Shown piece after piece: positions 6,452 through 10,015 of a stretch of 10,015 bases of DNA (position 1 is the stretch's first letter; each line of letters starts with the position of its first letter). This DNA comes from Pseudanabaena sp. CAN_BIN31 (GTDB taxonomy: Bacteria > Cyanobacteriota > Cyanobacteriia > Pseudanabaenales > Pseudanabaenaceae), in NCBI GenBank assembly GCA_026785865.1, contig JAJAZG010000198.1, positions 1 through 10,015 on the forward strand, given 5' to 3'. The position numbers and the translations under genes are program-made. The notes beneath the pieces were generated by a model, which was not told where the DNA came from, ran no database searches, and saw nothing but the letters and a program-made list of their open reading frames with translations.

Positions 6452-6998
6452 CAACAGTAATACTTAGATCAGGAAAAGCGAGAATGGATAGATTTTGTCC
6501 ATGATAAAATTTTTGGATATCTTGATATCCTTGCTCTGTCGGATGTCGATAAACTTCTATGCAAGCATTATTAATGTCAATTAGCCAGACTTCAATAATC
6601 CCATCTTCTGCGTATAGAGGAATCTTTAATTCGCGATCGCTATCAATCGTGGTGTCAGCAACTTCAATTAATAGCAGTACATCACTAGGTTGTGGATGTC
6701 CAGATCTATAGAATTCATCCTTGTATTTAAGTAACATGACATCAGGTTCAGGCTCAGATGTATTGTCTAAAGACAAAGGATTTTGAATGCGAATGATTAC
6801 ATTCGTACCTAGCTTTTTCGCAAACATGAAGTTGCAATAATCAACACAAGCTGCGTGTCTTCTACCAATTGCTGTCATTTTAATAATTTCTCCTCTGATT
6901 AGCTCTACCCGCTCGCCGTTAGCAAATACTCCAGATTCATACATCCGATAATATTCTTTGACAGTAAAGAGGCGCTTGAGTACTGATGTAGTTGACAT
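6435..6998 (-). CDS. Uma2-family (DUF820) putative restriction-like endonuclease
   Basis: This 187-residue protein belongs to the Uma2/DUF820 family, a PD-(D/E)xK-fold group greatly expanded in cyanobacteria whose biological role is unclear. Features in order: an N-terminal FTVKEYYRMYESGVF helix, RVELIRGEIIKMTAIG (30-45), SEPEPDVMLL (81-90) with D86, LIEVADTTIDSDRELK (110-125) with E112 and K125, and YAEDGIIEVWLID (129-141). D86, E112 and K125 are the expected nuclease residues and are all present, so it may be catalytically competent. No partner methylase or toxin/antitoxin gene lies nearby. The ATG at 6996-6998 is set by a strong AGAGGA. Its stop codon lies inside the KAS gene, so the two share a transcript. 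A dyad overlapping its likely -10 suggests repression of the pair. Confidence 0.88.
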   Translation of the reverse strand: MSTTSVLKRLFTVKEYYRMYESGVFANGERVELIRGEIIKMTAIGRRHAACVDYCNFMFAKKLGTNVIIRIQNPLSLDNTSEPEPDVMLLKYKDEFYRSGHPQPSDVLLLIEVADTTIDSDRELKIPLYAEDGIIEVWLIDINNACIEVYRHPTEQGYQDIQKFYHGQNLSILAFPDLSITVDEILG

Positions 6999-7002
6999 AT
7001 TT

Positions 7003-7008
7003 TCCTCT
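7003..7008 (-). promoter_or_regulatory. Strong Shine-Dalgarno of the Uma2 gene
   Basis: On the minus strand AGAGGA is followed by AAAT and then the ATG at 6998. It is the strongest ribosome site in the window and supports this start for the Uma2-KAS pair. Confidence 0.7.
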
Positions 7009-7022
7009 TGAGATCTAGTTCT

Positions 7023-7040
7023 ATTTTAACACTTGTTAAA
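7023..7040 (-). promoter_or_regulatory. Operator-like dyad over the Uma2 -10 box
   Basis: TTTAACA-CT-TGTTAAA (7025-7040) is a perfect 7-bp inverted repeat. It overlaps a minus-strand TAAAAT -10 candidate (7023-7028), which would start transcription near 7016 and leave a short leader with the AGAGGA site. No good -35 is seen at 16-18 bases. The arrangement fits a dimeric repressor site controlling the Uma2-KAS transcript, but this is inference from symmetry and position. Confidence 0.4.
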
Positions 7041-7068
7041 TTTTGCAGTGCTTCAAACTCTTAAGCTC

Positions 7069-7111
7069 CAAAAAGCTGCGGCGCACGCTGCGCGTGCGCC
7101 ACAGCTTTTTG
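7069..7111. terminator. Terminator hairpin of the Ig/propeller gene
   Basis: GGCGCACGC (7080-7088) pairs with GCGTGCGCC (7092-7100). After one C/A mismatch the stem continues through GCTG/CAGC and A5/T5 to C7069-G7111. A-run, GC stem and T-run give an intrinsic terminator on both strands. It lies 16 bases past the minus-strand stop at 7127. Its right arm shares 16 bases with 96-111. Confidence 0.75.
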
Positions 7112-7126
7112 AGTGTTATTACAAAT

Positions 7127-8623
7127 CTAAGGAAGCCATCGTGGAAATATACCGAACATTGGTAATACATCAGGTTGCGGTGGATTATTGCTTTGAGTAT
7201 TATTAATTGGTAATACGATTAATTGGGTTGGCAACTTGGAAGTCTGAGGATTTCTAGAAGCTTTTGCCGAGTCTTCTGGAATTGATTGAGAAGTAGAGGA
7301 TTCGTTATTACTAGAAACTATCGAGTTCAAGAGAATTGATTGCCCATCGGGAGCGATGTTAAACTGAACTTCTCTTTGTGATGGAAGTTCTAGAAGTCTT
7401 CTTAGTTGGGCTGATTCTAGATCGATCGCCGCAAGATATGGCTTCTCACGAAAGATATTTTTGGCTATATCCTGCTCCACATCAGTGAGCAAGCAATAAA
7501 TAGTCTTCTCTTGTGGATCGAACTGAGCGCCTAGAATAGAACCATTAATTTTAGTGAGTTCTTTTTGCAATCCTTGGTTATTCACTAGATATAGCGATCG
7601 CGTATAGTCTTTATTAAATTTAATCGTGGCAGCCTTTGTGCCGCTCCTACTAAAACTTAAAACCGTGCCGAATCTTGGCAAAAAGTCCAACGGTTGGGCT
7701 TGCTGCTCAAGAGGCAAAATCGCAACTCCTTCACCTTGCGCGATCGCCACCGACGCGCTATCGGGCGTAAACATAAAATCGCCCCCTGGTTGATTTTCGA
7801 GCGGTCTTGGTTGGTTGTTTTCTTGGATGAGCCAGAGTCCATAGCGTCCGACTTGTTGACGACTGAGACGCTGCACCAAGATATTTTTGCCATCGGGCGA
7901 GAGATCAAATTTAAAGTTTTGAAAGTCATCACTACCGAGTATGGGTTTAATTTCTGGCGAATTTGATATTAAGCGATCTTCGCGATCGAGTCCTGTCGTT
8001 ATCGCATAAAGTTTTTGGTCAAGTAAGCTCTGTCCCGCCGATTCGATCGCCCCAAATAAGATTTTTTGGCGATCGGGATAAATCCGAAAATCTAAAACCG
8101 TGAGATTAGGAGATGTTAAAATCCGCTTTTCTTTCTGCAATACATCGTAAATGACAAGCCGACCTTTCTCTTCTGCTTGTGAACCAATATAAACAAGACG
8201 TGGATTAGGTGTGGTAAAACTGCCTACAAAAGGATCGATCGCCGCTTTTTTGCCAGACTCACTCGCAAAGCGATCGTAAGCATTTTCCAGCTTGACCTTA
8301 TAGGATTTGCCATAGGTGGCTGGAGCTAAAGGCGTATAGGACATTCGCCGTGATGACCAACTGATTTTACCCGCGAGCGGCGGCTCAAATTTGAGATTCT
8401 TTTCCACACTTTCGCGATCCATGGGGCGATTGAAGGTTAAAGAGAAAGAGATATTAGTGGCATCAACCTTCTGTCCTTGCCAGCTAAACTCTCTCACCTG
8501 CGGCGCAGTGCGATCGCCTACCCACAATAATATGGCGATCGCCACACTCAGGATTGCCGCTAACCCAATTGCATAGCGATCGAGTGGTTGAGAAAATAAT
8601 TTAAAACGGGGATTAAGTTGCAT
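7127..8623 (-). CDS. Membrane-anchored Ig-like (SbsA) plus beta-propeller protein
   Basis: This 498-residue protein has no enzyme motif. A single membrane helix (about 17-35) follows a short basic N-terminus, so the rest probably faces the periplasm. Residues about 40-137 form an SbsA/Big_5-type Ig-like domain (SLTFNRPMDRESVEKNLKF, then TPLAPATYGKSYKVKL). Residues about 140-435 contain TolB/WD40-like propeller blades, seen as repeated strand-turn units: DFRIYPDRQKILFG (178), KFDLSPDGKNILVQ (238), DFMFTPDSASVAIA (282), AQFDPQEKTIYCLL (366) and FNIAPDGQSILLN (421). A Ser/Asn/Gln-rich linker (about 436-462) leads to a hydrophobic, Pro-rich tail ending FGIFPRWLP. Such proteins are common in cyanobacteria, with binding or envelope-scaffold roles assumed but not shown. 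The ATG at 8621-8623 lacks an SD. The tnpB element ends about 66 bases upstream on the same strand. Confidence 0.78.
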   Translation of the reverse strand: MQLNPRFKLFSQPLDRYAIGLAAILSVAIAILLWVGDRTAPQVREFSWQGQKVDATNISFSLTFNRPMDRESVEKNLKFEPPLAGKISWSSRRMSYTPLAPATYGKSYKVKLENAYDRFASESGKKAAIDPFVGSFTTPNPRLVYIGSQAEEKGRLVIYDVLQKEKRILTSPNLTVLDFRIYPDRQKILFGAIESAGQSLLDQKLYAITTGLDREDRLISNSPEIKPILGSDDFQNFKFDLSPDGKNILVQRLSRQQVGRYGLWLIQENNQPRPLENQPGGDFMFTPDSASVAIAQGEGVAILPLEQQAQPLDFLPRFGTVLSFSRSGTKAATIKFNKDYTRSLYLVNNQGLQKELTKINGSILGAQFDPQEKTIYCLLTDVEQDIAKNIFREKPYLAAIDLESAQLRRLLELPSQREVQFNIAPDGQSILLNSIVSSNNESSTSQSIPEDSAKASRNPQTSKLPTQLIVLPINNTQSNNPPQPDVLPMFGIFPRWLP

Positions 8624-8635
8624 ATCAGCTTATTT

Positions 8636-8647
8636 CTATCTATCTAT
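8636..8647. repeat. (CTAT)3 tetranucleotide tract in the propeller gene leader
   Basis: Three perfect CTAT units lie 12-24 bases upstream of the ATG at 8623 (GATA-type on the coding strand). Such tracts can change length by slippage and alter promoter or leader spacing, but three units is short. Confidence 0.5.
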
Positions 8648-8688
8648 CGCCAATTCAAATTTGAGGTGCAACACTTAGAGATCTTGTT

Positions 8689-8860
8689 TTGACTACTCTC
8701 AGCGAGTCACCGCGACTGAGATTCCAAGAATCACTTCTTAGAGTTTCTGCTTCTTAGCACTAGCCTTCCGAGATTTACTCTCTTCAGGTCTTACAGTCGC
8801 TCCACAGACATTCACCGCAAGCCCTGCGGCAAGAATATTTTTAGCAGCATTGAGATCACG
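8689..8860 (-). ncRNA. Candidate omega RNA (reRNA) of TnpB
   Basis: TnpB proteins use an RNA made from the 3' part of tnpB plus the right end; its 3' limit is the element boundary, after which the flank serves as guide. Here that RNA would end near 8689 and take about 20 bases from 8688-8669 as guide. Visible structure on the minus strand: GATTC-TTG-GAATC (8732-8720), then the CTCAG/CTGAG stem (8720-8698). These two stems share one base, so they form alternately or in trimmed form. The 5' limit near 8860 is a guess. Confidence 0.5.
8698..8720. repeat. Right-end hairpin of the tnpB element
   Basis: CTCAG (8698-8702) and CTGAG (8716-8720) are complementary across 13 bases, with an alternative inner stem AGTC/GACT (8705-8708 and 8714-8717). 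It is the imperfect palindrome expected just inside the right tip of IS200/IS605 elements, where TnpA binds. Confidence 0.6.
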
Positions 8861-9904
8861 ATCGTGATGTGTGTTGCACTTAGGACAATCCCATTCTCTG
8901 ATATTCAGAGGCAACTTATCAACAACGTGACCACAATGCGAACAGCGCTTAGAACTAGGGAACCAACGATCAATCTTGATGCATGTGCGACCATACCAAT
9001 CGCACTTATATTCAAGTTGTCTAACCAGTTCTGACCAACTAGCATCACTGATAGCAAGAGCAAGTTTATGGTTCTTGACCATATTCTTCACAGACAGATC
9101 CTCGACTGCAATCACTTGGTTTTCACGAACCAATCGAGTTGTCAACTTGTGAAGAAAATCATGACGAGCATCGCTAATTTCTGCATGAACTTTAGCGACT
9201 TTCAATCTAGCTTTGTGTCGATTGTTAGATCCTTTCTTCTTACGACTAAGCGCTTTCTGCACTTTACGCAGCTTACGGCGCTTAGCCTTAAAAGCTTTAG
9301 GATTAGCAACCTTTTCGCCATTACTCAATGCGATCAAGCTAGTGATACCCAAATCCAAACCAATTTGATTAGGAGATTCGGGCAGTGCTTCGATTTGGAC
9401 ATCAACCAACAAAGAGACAGTCCATCTACCAGAAGGCGAGAGCTTCACCGTAATAGTGGATGGTTCCACGCCTTCTGGAATATTTTGACTCCAACGAATA
9501 GGCAACGGCTCTGCACATTTTGCCAAGTAGACTTGACCATCGCGCCATTTAAAGGCGGACTTAGTAAACTCAGCGTTACCGCCGTGATGCTTTTTCTTAA
9601 AGTTGGGATATTTTGCCCGACCAGCAAAGAAGTTGGTAAACGCTGTTTGCAGATGTCGCAACCCTTGCTGCACTGGTACACAGCTAACCTCATTGAGAAA
9701 TTGCAAGTCTTCTTGCTTTTTCCACTGAGTCAACATCGCAGAAGTTTCAGCGTACCCAACTCGTTCTTGTCGCTCATACCAAGCTTCTGTCCTTGCGGCG
9801 AGTGCTTTGTTATAAACCAAACGAGCGCAACCCATCGTTCTCCTGAGCAAGGTTTCTTGCTCAGAAGTTGGATAGAATCGGTACTTGAATGCTTTCTGTG
9901 TCAT
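8738..9904 (-). CDS. tnpB: RNA-guided endonuclease TnpB (IS200/IS605 family)
   Basis: This 388-residue TnpB is full length for the family and appears intact. TnpB is an omega-RNA-guided DNA nuclease, the likely ancestor of Cas12, and helps the IS persist by cutting excised donor sites. Seen in order: an N-terminal KAFKYRFYPTSEQ strand and helical REC/wedge region, RuvC-I GLDLGITSL with D184, a basic bridge-helix region (about 205-240), RuvC-II IAVEDLSVKNM with E268, a zinc finger C321-x2-C324...C340-x2-C343, and RuvC-III HDRDLNAAKNI with D350. The tail CGATVRPEESKSRKAS is typical and is encoded within the omega RNA region. All catalytic and zinc residues are present. The ATG at 9902-9904 lies just downstream of an extended -10 box. 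Absence of HIP1 supports a horizontal origin. A neighbouring tnpA is absent within the window. Confidence 0.96.
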   Translation of the reverse strand: MTQKAFKYRFYPTSEQETLLRRTMGCARLVYNKALAARTEAWYERQERVGYAETSAMLTQWKKQEDLQFLNEVSCVPVQQGLRHLQTAFTNFFAGRAKYPNFKKKHHGGNAEFTKSAFKWRDGQVYLAKCAEPLPIRWSQNIPEGVEPSTITVKLSPSGRWTVSLLVDVQIEALPESPNQIGLDLGITSLIALSNGEKVANPKAFKAKRRKLRKVQKALSRKKKGSNNRHKARLKVAKVHAEISDARHDFLHKLTTRLVRENQVIAVEDLSVKNMVKNHKLALAISDASWSELVRQLEYKCDWYGRTCIKIDRWFPSSKRCSHCGHVVDKLPLNIREWDCPKCNTHHDRDLNAAKNILAAGLAVNVCGATVRPEESKSRKASAKKQKL

Positions 9905-9911
9905 ATCTCAC

Positions 9912-9920
9912 ATTATAACA
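9912..9920 (-). promoter_or_regulatory. Extended -10 promoter of tnpB
   Basis: The minus strand reads TGTTATAATG: a perfect TATAAT (9917-9912) preceded by TG at the extended -10 position. The -35 at 17-base spacing (TATCAT) is poor, as is usual for extended -10 promoters. Transcription would start near 9905, leaving almost no leader before the ATG at 9904. Confidence 0.6.
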
Positions 9921-9956
9921 TTTATTCCGTGAAGATGATACAATTAAAAAGACTAA

Positions 9957-9972
9957 AGGGAATAAATTCCCT
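9957..9972. repeat. AGGGAAT/ATTCCCT dyad in the IS left end
   Basis: AGGGAAT-AA-ATTCCCT is a perfect 7-bp inverted repeat between the left-end hairpin and the tnpB promoter. It may be part of the TnpA-recognised left end or an operator for tnpB. Confidence 0.45.
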
Positions 9973-9985
9973 CGTTCGCTTACCT

Positions 9986-10006
9986 CTCAGGGCTGAAGTA
10001 CCTGAG
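9986..10006. repeat. Left-end hairpin of the tnpB element
   Basis: CTCAGG (9986-9991) and CCTGAG (10001-10006) form a 6-bp stem with a nine-base loop. It shares the CTCAG/CTGAG stem with the right-end hairpin, which supports its role as the left TnpA site. The end of a second, adjacent element cannot be excluded because the window stops nine bases later. Confidence 0.5.
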
Positions 10007-10015
10007 TTTCCCGCG

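Larger units (their letters stand above)
8689..10015 (-). mobile_element. IS200/IS605-type element with tnpB only (left tip beyond window)
   Basis: The element is oriented on the minus strand. The right end is placed at 8689: on the minus strand a CTCAG...CTGAG hairpin (8698-8720) is followed by AGTAG and TCAA (8692-8689), the layout of IS608-like right ends. The left end carries a second CTCAGG...CCTGAG hairpin (9986-10006) and an AGGGAAT-AA-ATTCCCT dyad (9957-9972). The terminal TTAC-like tetranucleotide expected at the left tip would lie outside the window. There is no tnpA, so movement would need a Y1 transposase in trans. The element contains no HIP1 octamer, unlike most flanking genes. 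Confidence 0.7.

Noticed and set aside
7657..7966. Overlapping open frames on both strands inside the propeller gene
   Set aside because: They are out of frame with clearly conserved propeller repeats and lack start signals.
9445..9693. 82-codon alternative frame within tnpB
   Set aside because: It is out of frame with an intact TnpB and no independent gene is supported.
1..10015. CRISPR array, tRNA or rRNA
   Set aside because: No regularly spaced direct repeats, cloverleaf or rRNA-like segments were seen on either strand.

Overview
The window reads as chromosomal DNA of a cyanobacterium with moderate to low GC. The HIP1 octamer GCGATCGC occurs about 22 times by eye. The RimO, BioY, Uma2 and Ig/propeller proteins all have a cyanobacterial look, and most genes lack a strong Shine-Dalgarno. 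A Pseudanabaena-like filament is possible, but the sequence does not prove it.

Layout. Bases 1-95 are homopolymer- and GC-palindrome-rich and look like a corrupted contig end. Three plus-strand genes follow: a YkgJ-type cysteine-cluster protein (174-536), a lipoprotein-like HKD phospholipase D/nuclease with an inserted EF-hand loop (689-2173), and rimO (2271-3608). A perfect hairpin closes this run. After a gene-free 420-base leader comes a small STAS anti-anti-sigma protein (4028-4453). It converges on bioY (minus, 4524-5093) across a 28-bp perfect palindrome that probably terminates both. Next on the minus strand is a two-gene unit in which a Uma2-family nuclease-like gene (6435-6998) overlaps a KAS II-type condensing enzyme (5297-6451) by 17 bases. 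An operator-like dyad lies upstream and a 24-bp palindrome downstream. Then comes a membrane-anchored Ig-like plus beta-propeller protein (7127-8623, minus) with its own terminator.

The right edge is an IS200/IS605-type element carrying only tnpB (8738-9904, minus). Its right end (hairpin, then TCAA) is about 66 bases upstream of the propeller gene. Its left-end hairpin is at 9986-10006, and the left tip lies outside the window. TnpB keeps its RuvC triad and zinc finger, so an active RNA-guided nuclease with an omega RNA ending near 8689 is plausible.

The genes do not form one pathway. The clearest functional units are the Uma2-KAS overlap pair and the TnpB/omega-RNA element. I saw no CRISPR array, tRNA or rRNA. 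The most unusual recurring structure is the set of very long perfect palindromes between genes.
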